A stretch of DNA of 64,000 bases from Leptolyngbya sp. FACHB-261 (GTDB lineage: Bacteria > Cyanobacteriota > Cyanobacteriia > FACHB-261): assembly GCF_014696065.1 (NCBI RefSeq), contig NZ_JACJPL010000026.1, positions 792,984-856,983 of the forward strand, in the 5' to 3' direction. The notes under the pieces were generated by a model. That model was not told where the DNA came from and ran no database searches. It saw only the letters and a program-made list of their open reading frames with translations. This document shows, in pieces, positions 36,573-45,872 of the stretch (its first letter is position 1; each line of letters opens with the position of its first letter). A program made the position numbers and the translations under genes.

Positions 36573-38975
36573 ATGCCTCAAAGCAAGATCAGTAGATTCT
36601 GGCACCTGAAACTGTTCAGTTCTCTAGCAATCAGTGGCGTGCTTACCCTCTCGGCAAGTCGTGCCTGCGCTCAGGTGACGCCAGATGCAACACTGGGAGC
36701 GGAGCGCTCTGTTGTCCGTTCGGAGGTTAGCAATGGCTCTCCTCGTCAGCAGATTGACGGCGGTGCAACTCGTGGCACCAATCTGTTCCACAGCTTCCGA
36801 TCCTTCAATGTCGGTGAGGGACAGAGTGTCTATTTCCGGAATCCTGCGGGCATCGAGAACATTATTGGTCGGGTGACAGGCAGAAACCGTTCTAATATCC
36901 AAGGCACGCTTGGTGTCTTGGGGGGCAATGCTAACTTATTTCTGCTTAACCCTAACGGGTTTATCTTTGGCCCCAATGCCCGCCTAGATATTAAAGGTTC
37001 GTTTGTTGCAACTTCAGCGAATGCCATCCAGTTTGGCAACCAGGGCTTCTTTAGCAGTTCTGCCCCTGGTTCTCCTCCCTTACTAACAGTTAATCCATCA
37101 GCTTTTTTGTTTAATCAGGTTGCTCATGGCTCTATTATCAATCGTTCAATAGCACCATCAGCAACTAGCGTAGGTGGGCTTCAGGTGGGTGATGGCCGTA
37201 GTTTGCTGCTATTGGGTGGCAATGTGAGCTTAGAAGGTGGAATGGTGAATGCCCCTGAGGGTCGGGTAGAGATAGGAGGAGTTACAGGGCCAGGAACAGT
37301 AGGGTTAAGTGTAGATGGCAGTGATCTGCATTTAAGTTTTCCTGATAACGTAGCGCGGGCAGATATCTCCCTAACTGCTGGTGCTGTAGTTGATGCGAGT
37401 GGTGAGGGGGGAGGTGCTATCCAGGTTCAAGGTAGACGCGTATCGGTTAGCGGTGGGTCTAAGTTAGAAGCTCTGACCCTAGGAGCGGAGCCAGGGGAAG
37501 ACGTGACCGTGAACGCCTCCGAAGTTGTGGAGTTGTTTGGATTCTCTCGGCGCGGTACTTTAACGACTCAGGCTCGTGGTACCGGACGCGGTGGAGACAT
37601 CACAATTCGCACGCGGAGGCTAGTTGTTCGAGGTGGGGCGCAAGTATCCACCGGAACTATTAGCGAGGGTGATGCAGGGCGATTAACGGTAAATGCCTCT
37701 GAATCTGTAGAGGTAGTAGGTACTGATGGTGAAGATGTCAATAGTGGTTTGATTGCTAACACTGCTGCTGCTGGAGATGCGGGTAGCCTAGAGATCAACA
37801 CCAGAAGATTAATTGTTCGAGATGACGGATTGATATCGTCATCGGCTACTCTATTTCCAGGTCCTAATGGCGAAGCTATACCAGCAACAGGCCAAGGAGG
37901 TAACATCACCATTAATGCTTCTGAATCTGTAGAATTAGGAGATGGACAGATAGGTACGGAGACTTTAGGCCCAGGAGATGCTGGCAACTTAACCATCAAC
38001 ACTAGTAGGTTGTTAGTTGAGTCTGGGAGCTTTATATCAACTCAAGCCACATCGGGTGATGAATTCGAGGGCTATATACCAGATCTGAGCAAACTTACAG
38101 GAAACGCAGGCGACTTAACTATCAACGCCAGCAGCCTGCTTATTCAGACTGGGGGAACCATAGCAGCTAATAGCGAAACCTTAGGAAGAGCAGGCAATAT
38201 TGCCATTGATGTCCGTGATACGTTGCAAGCCAACAACGGTAGGATCGCCACCTTAGCCAATCGATCCTCTGGCGGAGCAATTAACATCAGGGCAGGAGCC
38301 ATCCGCTTAGAAGGCAACAGTAACATCACCACGAGTGTCCTTAGAGGTGCAGGTGGCGGTGGCGACCTCACCCTCAAAGCCCCCTCGATTTTTGCCTTTG
38401 GCGATAGCGATATCCTGGCTTACTCCAGAGACGGACGCGGCGGCAACATCACCCTCGACACCCTCGCCTTCTTCGGTCAGAACTACACTCCCGCCCCACT
38501 CAACATCGACCCAGAAACCCTCAACGACAATGGCCGCGTAGACATCAACGCCCAAGGTAGACTCGGCAGTGGCGTCGTTAACCTGCCAGAAGTGAACCCT
38601 CTTCAAGGCTTACTGGGACTGTCCGCCGAGCTGACCGATGTCTCCAACCAAATTGCCCAAAACTGTAGAGCCGACGTCATCGCCGGAACCAGCCAATTCC
38701 TGATCACCGGGCACGGCGGCCTACCCCCCGACAGCAGTGAAATGCTCAGCCGCGAAGCCGTCCTGGCAGACCTGGGCGTTCCCGCTCAACCCGGAGCGCA
38801 ACAGGCAAGCATCTCTGCCCCTGCACCAACCCTCAATGCCTCTACCCCTCAACGCCTAGTGGAAGCCCAAGGCTGGGTGAAGAATGCAGAGGGCGAGATT
38901 ATGCTCGTCGCTCAACCCCCCACCACCACGCTGCAAGCAAGCAGGCAAGCCACCAATACCTGCTCCAGCCCCTGA
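36573..38975 (+). CDS. two-partner secretion exoprotein, filamentous-haemagglutinin N-terminal domain (TpsA-like)
   Basis: This protein of about 800 residues is a secreted beta-helix type exoprotein. From ATG 36573 a signal peptide is seen (LFSSLAISGVLTLSASRACAQ). The TPS domain follows, with GTNLFHSFRSFNVGEGQSVYF, the NPNGFIFG motif (NPNGI class) and NPSAFLFN. The rest consists of repeated short beta-strand units with N-A-S-x-x-V-E and GDAGNLTIN motifs, as in a haemagglutinin-like beta-helix. The C-terminal third (ISAPAPTLNASTPQRLVEAQGWV) is typical of the cyanobacterial branch. Its transporter partner is probably the TpsB at 51967-53637, about 13 kb away and on the other strand. GTG 36462 would add 37 residues and hide the signal. 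Confidence 0.88.
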   Translation: MPQSKISRFWHLKLFSSLAISGVLTLSASRACAQVTPDATLGAERSVVRSEVSNGSPRQQIDGGATRGTNLFHSFRSFNVGEGQSVYFRNPAGIENIIGRVTGRNRSNIQGTLGVLGGNANLFLLNPNGFIFGPNARLDIKGSFVATSANAIQFGNQGFFSSSAPGSPPLLTVNPSAFLFNQVAHGSIINRSIAPSATSVGGLQVGDGRSLLLLGGNVSLEGGMVNAPEGRVEIGGVTGPGTVGLSVDGSDLHLSFPDNVARADISLTAGAVVDASGEGGGAIQVQGRRVSVSGGSKLEALTLGAEPGEDVTVNASEVVELFGFSRRGTLTTQARGTGRGGDITIRTRRLVVRGGAQVSTGTISEGDAGRLTVNASESVEVVGTDGEDVNSGLIANTAAAGDAGSLEINTRRLIVRDDGLISSSATLFPGPNGEAIPATGQGGNITINASESVELGDGQIGTETLGPGDAGNLTINTSRLLVESGSFISTQATSGDEFEGYIPDLSKLTGNAGDLTINASSLLIQTGGTIAANSETLGRAGNIAIDVRDTLQANNGRIATLANRSSGGAINIRAGAIRLEGNSNITTSVLRGAGGGGDLTLKAPSIFAFGDSDILAYSRDGRGGNITLDTLAFFGQNYTPAPLNIDPETLNDNGRVDINAQGRLGSGVVNLPEVNPLQGLLGLSAELTDVSNQIAQNCRADVIAGTSQFLITGHGGLPPDSSEMLSREAVLADLGVPAQPGAQQASISAPAPTLNASTPQRLVEAQGWVKNAEGEIMLVAQPPTTTLQASRQATNTCSSP

Positions 38976-39005
38976 TGCGCCTGCCTGGGATCGGAGAAGC
39001 CCCAG

Positions 39006-39236
39006 CCGAAATCGAGGAACGCTAATCCAGAGTCGAGAAACGCTCAAGCGGAATCGAAGAACGCTAACCCGGAATCGAGAAACGACTAAGTGAAATCGAG
39101 AAACACTGACCCAAAATCAAAAAACGCTTAGGCGAAATCGAGAAACGCTAACCCGGAATCGAGAAACGACTAAGTGAAATCAAAGAACGCCAGCCCGAAA
39201 ACCAATCAATACTTACACGGAATCGGATAACGCTTA
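39006..39236. repeat. array of eleven 21-bp imperfect tandem repeats
   Basis: Eleven consecutive units of exactly 21 bases, starting at 39006, 39027, 39048 and so on, share the core GAATCGAGAAACGCTAA. Two non-adjacent units (39069 and 39153) are identical. Stop codons occur in the units, and no reading frame joins the neighbouring genes through it, so it is non-coding. It lies between the TpsA-like stop and the TPR-CHAT start (39247), ending 10 bases before the ATG. Confidence 0.9.
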
Positions 39237-39246
39237 ACCAAAGCTT

Positions 39247-42150
39247 ATGAACTCTGGCCCCCGAAGCAGACGCCACCGCCAACTCAGCCGCCGCCTATAC
39301 CTGCTCCTTGGCGCTTGCCTCGGTCTACTTGTCGCCCTCAGCCTTCAGCTACTCTCCGCCCAACCCAGCACCGGAGGACCCCTCCCCCAACCCCAACCCC
39401 CCAGGGAGAGGGGAGCCGGACCTAGTGTCAGCCACGATCTAAACGCTAACACTCTGCCTCCCCCTTCCCTCACAGGGAAGGGGGCCGGGGGGTTAGGTCT
39501 CCAAGCTTCAGCCTCCGGAGGACCCCTCCCCCGCAGGGAGAGGGGAGCCGGAGTTTTGCCTTCCCCAGCCCAACTCTTCCCTCAGTCTTTCCCCAACGAC
39601 GAAAGAAGAACCAAAACCTTGCCTCCCCCTTCCCTCACAGGTTCCCTCACAGGTTCCCTTACAGGCAAGGGGGCCGGGGGCTTAGGTCCCACAGACTTAG
39701 CCAGCCAGGGCCGTAGCCTCTACGAAGCCGGACGGTTCGCCGAAGCTGCTGCTATCTGGCGACAAACGGTCCAAGCCTACCAGGCGCAGGGGGATCACTT
39801 GAACCAGGCAATGGCGTTGAGCAATCTTTCGCTGGCCGAGCAGCAATTGGGGCACTGGTCCGAGGCCAGCCAAGCCGTTACCGATAGTCTGCGTTTGCTT
39901 CAGGAGCCAAGTCGCGGCAATACCCAAGACCATTTGCGCATCCTCGCCCAAGCCCTAAATACGCAGGCTGGCCTGCAATTGGCTCAGGGCAACCCAGACC
40001 AGGCACTCACCACCTGGCAACAGGCCACCACTACTTACCGTCAAGTTGGCGATACGGTTGGCGTAGCGCGCAGCCAGATTAATCAAGCCCAAGCCCTGCA
40101 AGCCCTAGGGCTGAACCTGCGAGCAACCGAAACGCTCAACCAGATTAGCCAAAGCCTGGATTCGGCCCCCGACTCCCCCCTCAAAGCCGCCGCTCTGCGC
40201 AGTTTCGGCAACGCCCTGCGCCTGGTTGGTGACCTCGACCAATGCCGACAAGTGCTGCAACAAAGCCTTGCCATCGCCCAGCGCTTAAATTCGCCTGCGG
40301 ATCTCAGTGCCTCTCTCTTCAACCTGGGCAATCTCAGCCGCGCCCAGCAGGATCCGCAAGCCGCCTTAGCCTTCTATCAACAGGCCGCAACTGCCTCAGC
40401 CGCGCCAACTAGTCAAGTTCAAGCCCAACTGAAACAACTCAACCTGTTGCTAGAGCTGAAGCGACTGGACGCCGCCCAAGCTCTCTGGCCCCAGCTTCGA
40501 GACCAAATCACCAGCCTGCCCATCGGACAGACCGCCATCTATGCTCAGGTCGATTGGGCGCAGAACCTAACCCGGCTCAAGCAACTGACTCCGGCTCAAG
40601 CTCCGACCTGGCTAGACATCGCCCAACCCCTGGCCAAAGCCATTCAGCAAGCCAAAAGCCTGGGCGATCCCCGCGCCCAATCCTACGCTCTGGGCAGTCT
40701 CGGTGCCCTGTACGAACAGACCCAGCAGTGGCCAAGCGCCCAGGATCTCACCCAGCAAGCCCTGCTCCTGGCTCAAGCCATCGATGCCCCCGATGTTGCC
40801 TACCAATGGCAGTGGCAATTGGGCCGCATTCTCAAAGCGCAGCAGCAAAACCAGGCCTCGATTGCTGCCTACACCGAAGCCGTCGGTAGCCTCAAAGCCC
40901 TGCGCAATGATTTGGCAGCGATCAACTCAGACATCCAGTTTTCTTTCCGCGACAAAGTTGAGCCGGTCTATCGGCAACTAGTCGATTTGCTTCTGCGACC
41001 TCAAGGCAGTGCTGAACCAAGCCTGCAAAACCTGACTCAGGCCCGCGTGGTCATTGAGTCGCTGCAACTGGCCGAACTAGACAACTTCTTTCAAACCGCC
41101 TGTTTACAGACAACCCCTGTAGTACTCGACCAAGTGGTTGACCAGGAAGACCCCACCGCAGCAGTTTTCTACCCGATCATCTTGCCCGACCGGCTCGAAG
41201 TCGTCCTCAAACTGCCCCGCCAACCGCTACGCCACTACAAGACAGCCATCCCTCAGGCCAAAGTCGAAAAGACCCTGGAAGACCTGCGCTTCAATCTCAC
41301 ACGGCCCTACGCCCTGCCCGAAATTAAAGCCCTCTCGCAACAGGTCTACGACTGGCTGATTCGACCCGCAGAACAGGACCTGACCCAGAGCGGCGTCAAA
41401 ACTCTGGTGTTTGTCCTGGATGGGCTGCTGCGCAACATCCCCATGACCGTGCTTTATGACGGCCAGAATTATCTAGTGCAAAACTACGGGGTGGCGCTCA
41501 CACCCGGTCTCCAGCTCCTGGGACCCAAGCCCCTGGATCGCCAAGAACTCAGAGCCCTAACTGCCGGGTTAACTCAGGCTCGTAACGGCTTACCGCCGCT
41601 CAACTACGTCAGAGATGAGTTATCCGAAATCCAGGCCGAGTTGTCCAGCGTGATGCTACTCGATCAGCAATTCACCGCCAGCAATCTGCAAACCCAAATC
41701 AACGCCTCTGCGTTTCGGGTAGTGCACCTCGCCACCCACGGCCAGTTTGGCTCCAAGGCCAAAGAGACGTTTATTCTGGCCTGGGACCGGGCGATCGGCG
41801 TCAATGAGTTTAACCAGTTACTCCAGAGCCGCAATCCCCGTCGCGCTGATCAGCCCGTCGAACTGCTGGTCCTCAGTGCTTGCGAAACTGCCGCAGGCGA
41901 CCGACGCGCCGCTTTGGGACTGGCCGGTGTCGCCGTACGCGCCGGAGCCCGCAGCACCTTGGCCTCGCTGTGGACGCTGGATGATAAAAGCAGCTCGCTG
42001 CTGATGGGCAAGTTCTACCAGGGCTTGACCGATGCTGCCCTGACCAAAGCCGAAGCGCTGCGTCAGGCGCAACTGGCCCTGCTGAACAACCGGCAATACC
42101 GGCATCCCCGCTACTGGTCGCCCTATGTTCTGCTGGGTAATTGGCTGTAG
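39247..42150 (+). CDS. TPR-CHAT domain protein (caspase-like protease fold)
   Basis: A 967-residue protein with an N-terminal signal or membrane anchor (RRLYLLLGACLGLLVALSLQLL). A low-complexity insert (about 40-155) is made by in-frame palindromic repeats. TPR helices follow (about 160-560; for example GRSLYEAGRFAEAAAIW, LNQAMALSNLSLAEQQLG), and then a C-terminal CHAT domain (about 640-967). The CHAT domain keeps the His motif VVHLATHGQF and the Cys motif LVLSACETAAGDRR, the caspase-type dyad, so it may be an active protease. The anchor puts the domain in the periplasm if the signal is functional. It follows the TpsA-like gene in the same direction and converges with DUF928. Substrates are unknown. 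Confidence 0.88.
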   Translation: MNSGPRSRRHRQLSRRLYLLLGACLGLLVALSLQLLSAQPSTGGPLPQPQPPRERGAGPSVSHDLNANTLPPPSLTGKGAGGLGLQASASGGPLPRRERGAGVLPSPAQLFPQSFPNDERRTKTLPPPSLTGSLTGSLTGKGAGGLGPTDLASQGRSLYEAGRFAEAAAIWRQTVQAYQAQGDHLNQAMALSNLSLAEQQLGHWSEASQAVTDSLRLLQEPSRGNTQDHLRILAQALNTQAGLQLAQGNPDQALTTWQQATTTYRQVGDTVGVARSQINQAQALQALGLNLRATETLNQISQSLDSAPDSPLKAAALRSFGNALRLVGDLDQCRQVLQQSLAIAQRLNSPADLSASLFNLGNLSRAQQDPQAALAFYQQAATASAAPTSQVQAQLKQLNLLLELKRLDAAQALWPQLRDQITSLPIGQTAIYAQVDWAQNLTRLKQLTPAQAPTWLDIAQPLAKAIQQAKSLGDPRAQSYALGSLGALYEQTQQWPSAQDLTQQALLLAQAIDAPDVAYQWQWQLGRILKAQQQNQASIAAYTEAVGSLKALRNDLAAINSDIQFSFRDKVEPVYRQLVDLLLRPQGSAEPSLQNLTQARVVIESLQLAELDNFFQTACLQTTPVVLDQVVDQEDPTAAVFYPIILPDRLEVVLKLPRQPLRHYKTAIPQAKVEKTLEDLRFNLTRPYALPEIKALSQQVYDWLIRPAEQDLTQSGVKTLVFVLDGLLRNIPMTVLYDGQNYLVQNYGVALTPGLQLLGPKPLDRQELRALTAGLTQARNGLPPLNYVRDELSEIQAELSSVMLLDQQFTASNLQTQINASAFRVVHLATHGQFGSKAKETFILAWDRAIGVNEFNQLLQSRNPRRADQPVELLVLSACETAAGDRRAALGLAGVAVRAGARSTLASLWTLDDKSSSLLMGKFYQGLTDAALTKAEALRQAQLALLNNRQYRHPRYWSPYVLLGNWL
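39371..39688 (+). repeat. in-frame palindromic repeat elements inside the TPR-CHAT gene
   Basis: Two element types alternate. Type A (39371-39420, 39514-39552) starts CCGGAGGACCCCTCCCCC and ends GGGAGAGGGGAGCCGGA. Type B (39455-39499, 39620-39688) starts TGCCTCCCCCTTCCCT and ends AAGGGGGCCGGGGG. The second B copy carries three 12-bp units TTCCCTCACAGG. All are translated in frame as PLPRRERGAG and LPPPSLTGKGAGGLG. Confidence 0.8.
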
Positions 42151-42221
42151 TTCTAGTCCTAGTTTTAGTTCTGGTCTAGTCAAGCCAATCACCCACTCAC
42201 ATCAGCTAATCAGCCTTGAGG

Positions 42222-43022
42222 TTAGCGTTGAGGTTCACAGCAGCCCACCACCGGCTCTGTCGCCAGCTTGTCCAGGCCAATCGAACCCAACAAGTCTGCC
42301 CAGGTTCGAGCCAGGGCGGCGTTTTGTGGTTGAGTCCGTCGCAGTTCACCCAAGCTGGTTAGAGAGTCGTACCAGATGTCATTGGCTGCGTAGAGGGCGC
42401 TGCGCTGCTGTGGCGTAGCACTGGCGAGCTGGCGGCTAAGGTCGGCGCTGGCCGCGACCCGTCGCACCGAACCATCCACAAAGGTAATCGGATCGCCTGA
42501 GCGGGGCTTGATCACCGAGAAGTACCAGTGGTAAGCCCGGCCCACTTCTAAGGGCGTTCCGGTTTCGGGTAGGCGCACGCTAACCACCCCCGGCTGTCTC
42601 CCCACAGGGGCAAGCGTCGTGCGATAGATATAGCCATCCCGGTCATCCTTCAACACAAACTCCAGAGGGCAGGTTGTGTAGGGCACATAGAACCAGAAGG
42701 TGGGATAGGCCGCCGTAGTCAAGCCCCCACCCGCCTCGGCTGGCTCACTGGCCGAGGTTTGCGTGAGCGGCACCAAAGCCGTGAGCGGCTGCGGCCCAGC
42801 GGGACAGAGCGGATCGCGGGAGCCTGCCCCCTGCCGCCCACCCGGTAAGCCTGTTGAGGGGGGATGGGGGGGAGCATATTGTTTGGACCCGGCTGCTGGA
42901 TTCGTCGGACTCGCCGCTGCGGGGGTGAAGGCTATGGTCGTGGGGCCGAGCAGGCTAACCAGAGTTGCTGCAAGGCCAGGGCAGAAAAATGGGGACTGGT
43001 AAAAGGCTTTAATTCCAGGCAT
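42222..43022 (-). CDS. DUF928 domain protein, exported
   Basis: The 266-residue product starts with a signal-like hydrophobic stretch (FFCPGLAATLVSLLGPTTIAF). A low-complexity Pro/Ala-rich part follows, then the DUF928 core: GRQGAGSRDPLCP, ALVPLTQTS, AYPTFWFYVPY, FVLKDDRDGYIY and GRAYHWYFSVI. The C-terminal half (YAANDIWYDSLTSLGELR) is helical. Function is unknown. In cyanobacteria DUF928 genes are usually next to CHAT and CHASE2 genes, which agrees with this site: it starts just 18 bases downstream of the CHAT-CHASE2 stop on the same strand, so the two form an operon. Confidence 0.85.
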   Translation of the reverse strand: MPGIKAFYQSPFFCPGLAATLVSLLGPTTIAFTPAAASPTNPAAGSKQYAPPHPPSTGLPGGRQGAGSRDPLCPAGPQPLTALVPLTQTSASEPAEAGGGLTTAAYPTFWFYVPYTTCPLEFVLKDDRDGYIYRTTLAPVGRQPGVVSVRLPETGTPLEVGRAYHWYFSVIKPRSGDPITFVDGSVRRVAASADLSRQLASATPQQRSALYAANDIWYDSLTSLGELRRTQPQNAALARTWADLLGSIGLDKLATEPVVGCCEPQR

Positions 43023-43040
43023 ATCAGAAACTCTTTAAAT

Positions 43041-45515
43041 TCAAGATTTGTGCTGATGCAAGCGGTAGACCACAATGCTGCCGCTGGTTAGGGTTAGAGC
43101 CAAGGCTGGCGGAACCAAAGGCACCCAACCCCCCTGCTTGAGGAGGTAAAAACAAAGCCCCCCTAAGACTACAAGCGAAGCCGCCAGACCGGGATAGGCG
43201 AGAGAACGCCAACGCCAAATTAGAACACCGCCGACCATGGACCAGCCCCAAATCCAGAGAGCCTCGCCCCACTGGGGCCAGACCCACAGCATGGGTCGCC
43301 CGTCTAAAACAGCAGTGAGAATGTGGCTCACCATTTGAGCTTGGACAAGCACGCCTGCAACTTCCCGGTTCGCCTCTGGGTCCGCTTTGAGGGGCGTGCC
43401 GTGGCGATCCATGCCAGCCACATCCACACCAATCAGCACGATCCGGTCCTTAATCGCATCGGGGTTGATCCGGCCTTGCAGCACATCCTGCACCGTGACT
43501 CGCGGCACCAACTCGGCGGAAGCATCATGCACGCGGTAGTTGAGCAGAACTTGATAGCCCTGCGCATCAAATTTCTGGTAGCCGCCGGTGGGGACTTGCA
43601 GACGCTTGAAGACGACGTTACCGACCTGTAGGCTCTGGTCCGGCCTGAATTGAGCAGAAATTCCCTTAGCCTCTAAGTAATGAAAGGCGAGCTGAGCGCT
43701 CAGCGCATAGCGCGTGGTGCAGGCAGAGGTTGGGCTAGGGTCCAGGGTCAGCAAGTGGCGGCGCACTACCTGGTCAGGGTCTACCAAAACATCACTGAAG
43801 CCCAGACGCGAGCGAGGCATACCAGGCGGCGAACGGTAGCCTGGATCCGTGTTGCTGGCGACTTTGCAAATGCCCACCATCCGCTCTTGTTGCCGCAGGT
43901 ACCGCATCAAGTCGAGGTAACCTTCTCCCTGAGGAATGTCGCGATAGAGATCTAGCCCAATCAAACTCGGTTGGCCTTGCTCCAGACGTTTAAGCAGCCG
44001 TAATAGGGTGTGATCGCTCAGCGGATATTCTCCCAATTGCTGAAAGTCGGCTTCAGTAACCCTCACCACTAGAACGCGCGGATCAAGGCCCTCATCCGGA
44101 CGTAATTGCATCAGTTGATCAAAGGCTTGTAGCTCTAGAGGCTGAAGCAGCCCCAGCGCTCGCACAGCCAGCAAACCAGCCGTTACTAACAGACTGGCCG
44201 AGAATACCAGGCGAGCCATGCCCAGCCGACGCTGTCTTTTGGCAAGGGGTGGGCGAGCCGAGGGGGGACTTGCCGGTGGAGTGCTTGCCAGTGGAGCAGT
44301 TCCTAAGGGGGAGCTTGCCAGCTGGAAAGGTATAGGCGATCCAGGTATGGGCAGAGCATCAGCAGGAACGCTCGCTTGGCGGCACATGCTCTGCCAACTC
44401 ACCGGTGCTTCGGCGGGGTTTTGACACAGAACCGGCAGCCAGGTTGCGCAAGGGAAATCTCCCTCCAAACCCTGCAACCGTTCCCGCGCCTCACGAACTG
44501 AACTGTATAGCGATTGGCCACCTGCAAAAGCTGTGAGGAAATATTGCAAAAATTCGTGGGCGACCACATCGGGCACCGGTTCCCGCATCACGATCACCTG
44601 CGGAATATGCCAGGCGACTAGCTCCCGAGCCAAACCCAATCCATCACAGGAATTGAAAATGGCTAATTTCAAGCCTCGGTCGATGGCTTTTTGCAGACCA
44701 TATTTCAACTGCTCCAGCGTCAACTGCTCGGTTTGATTGAGCTGAAGCAGACCTTTGAGTTGATCAATCGGAGCATTGGGACAGTCGAGCTGAGTTGAGC
44801 TGTGCCCAGCAAAGAACAGAATGTCCCAGTCCTGCTGGAGAGCGTCGGAGAGTTCACGCCGTTGGGGCTCGACCAAAAATTGGGTTTCGGCCTGTGCTGA
44901 TAGCTGCTCTAAAAAAGCCCGGTCCTTGCTGAGGTCAATGCCCTTGCTGTTGCCCAGAATCGCCAGGATTCTCACTTTGGGCTTGAGCGGCTGGACAATG
45001 GGCTGCCTCGGTCTCTGATATTCCAGCGCACTCAGGGCAACTTCGGCCTTGCGATAGTGCGCGAAGAAGTTCCATAAATGCCAGGGGATGCGCCGCAGTT
45101 GAGAATCGTTGGTTTCAACGATGACTCGAATTTCCTCACTGGGCTCCAGTTGTGTGCGCAGTTGTTGGTCAATATTGCGAAAGGACTCCGAGTTCAGCCA
45201 AGCATTAAGGCTATCGGCTAAGCGCTGGCATAGATCGCTAAATTCGACTTCAGAGACTTGAGTGACCGCGGCTTCCTGGATTTCAAAGCTGTCTTCCTGG
45301 GTGTGGGCACGCACCAACCAGGCAAGACGTTGATAGAGTGCGTTGTAGAGTAGCTGCCAGGTTTTAGTAAGGTCGGCTAGTTCGGGGGCGGCGGGTAGGG
45401 AGCCGGTGAACTTCATCGGGTGGGGGTTGCCTGACTCCCACACCTGGGCAGTCACCGTAGTAAAGCCACGGTGTAGATCTCCATTGCCCAGGCTTAGAAC
45501 GACTAACTGGTCCAT
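43041..45515 (-). CDS. CHAT-CHASE2 protein
   Basis: The N-terminal half is a CHAT domain (about 150-385) with the His motif DILFFAGHSS and the Cys motif AIFNSCDGLGLA. It is followed by one membrane segment (VFSASLLVTAGLLAVRALGLL), an extracytoplasmic CHASE2 sensor domain (FDQLMQLRPDEGLDPRVLVV, GLDLYRDIPQGEG, IVLIGVDVAGMDRH) and two or three C-terminal membrane segments. The plan is a cytoplasmic protease-like domain controlled by a periplasmic sensor; this is inference from topology. ATG 45515 (MDQLVVLSLGNGD) is chosen because homologues start with this block; TTG 45587 would add 24 residues. DUF928 follows 18 bases later. Confidence 0.85.
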   Translation of the reverse strand: MDQLVVLSLGNGDLHRGFTTVTAQVWESGNPHPMKFTGSLPAAPELADLTKTWQLLYNALYQRLAWLVRAHTQEDSFEIQEAAVTQVSEVEFSDLCQRLADSLNAWLNSESFRNIDQQLRTQLEPSEEIRVIVETNDSQLRRIPWHLWNFFAHYRKAEVALSALEYQRPRQPIVQPLKPKVRILAILGNSKGIDLSKDRAFLEQLSAQAETQFLVEPQRRELSDALQQDWDILFFAGHSSTQLDCPNAPIDQLKGLLQLNQTEQLTLEQLKYGLQKAIDRGLKLAIFNSCDGLGLARELVAWHIPQVIVMREPVPDVVAHEFLQYFLTAFAGGQSLYSSVREARERLQGLEGDFPCATWLPVLCQNPAEAPVSWQSMCRQASVPADALPIPGSPIPFQLASSPLGTAPLASTPPASPPSARPPLAKRQRRLGMARLVFSASLLVTAGLLAVRALGLLQPLELQAFDQLMQLRPDEGLDPRVLVVRVTEADFQQLGEYPLSDHTLLRLLKRLEQGQPSLIGLDLYRDIPQGEGYLDLMRYLRQQERMVGICKVASNTDPGYRSPPGMPRSRLGFSDVLVDPDQVVRRHLLTLDPSPTSACTTRYALSAQLAFHYLEAKGISAQFRPDQSLQVGNVVFKRLQVPTGGYQKFDAQGYQVLLNYRVHDASAELVPRVTVQDVLQGRINPDAIKDRIVLIGVDVAGMDRHGTPLKADPEANREVAGVLVQAQMVSHILTAVLDGRPMLWVWPQWGEALWIWGWSMVGGVLIWRWRSLAYPGLAASLVVLGGLCFYLLKQGGWVPLVPPALALTLTSGSIVVYRLHQHKS

Positions 45516-45872
45516 GCTGTCTTGGACACACCCGCCCGATTGCGAAATTTTAGTCGCAGAACTCCAGGTTACAGGAGTGAAGTTCAAATTCTAGTAGCCT
45601 TTACCTCCCTGTGACGGCTTTTCGGCCATATAATTCCCTGCCAACTGCTCCTGATTAATCCGCTCCTGCGTTGCCCAACTGCCCGCCGCAAACTCTGCGC
45701 TGTCAGGATTGCGCTTGCTAACCAGCCAAAGCCAAACCTACCCAAAGCTAACTCCCCGGTGCTGAGCCTCAGGGGTGGCCTTCAGCTTCAGGAGACCTTC
45801 CCTGCTTCAGCCTGCCAACGGTCGAGGTGCGCAGTGGTTTATCAAAATATTGTCCCGAATACTGGGTTGAGC
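45516..45872. other. intergenic region upstream of CHAT-CHASE2
   Basis: No gene or clear structure is seen in 45588-45872. The part next to 45515 may be coding if the TTG start at 45587 is used. Confidence 0.3.

Noticed and set aside
39006..39236. 21-bp arrays as CRISPR
   Set aside because: The units are contiguous and imperfect without spacers of constant length; no cas genes are present.
45516..45587. TTG 45587 as start of CHAT-CHASE2
   Set aside because: The conserved family start corresponds to ATG 45515; kept as an alternative.
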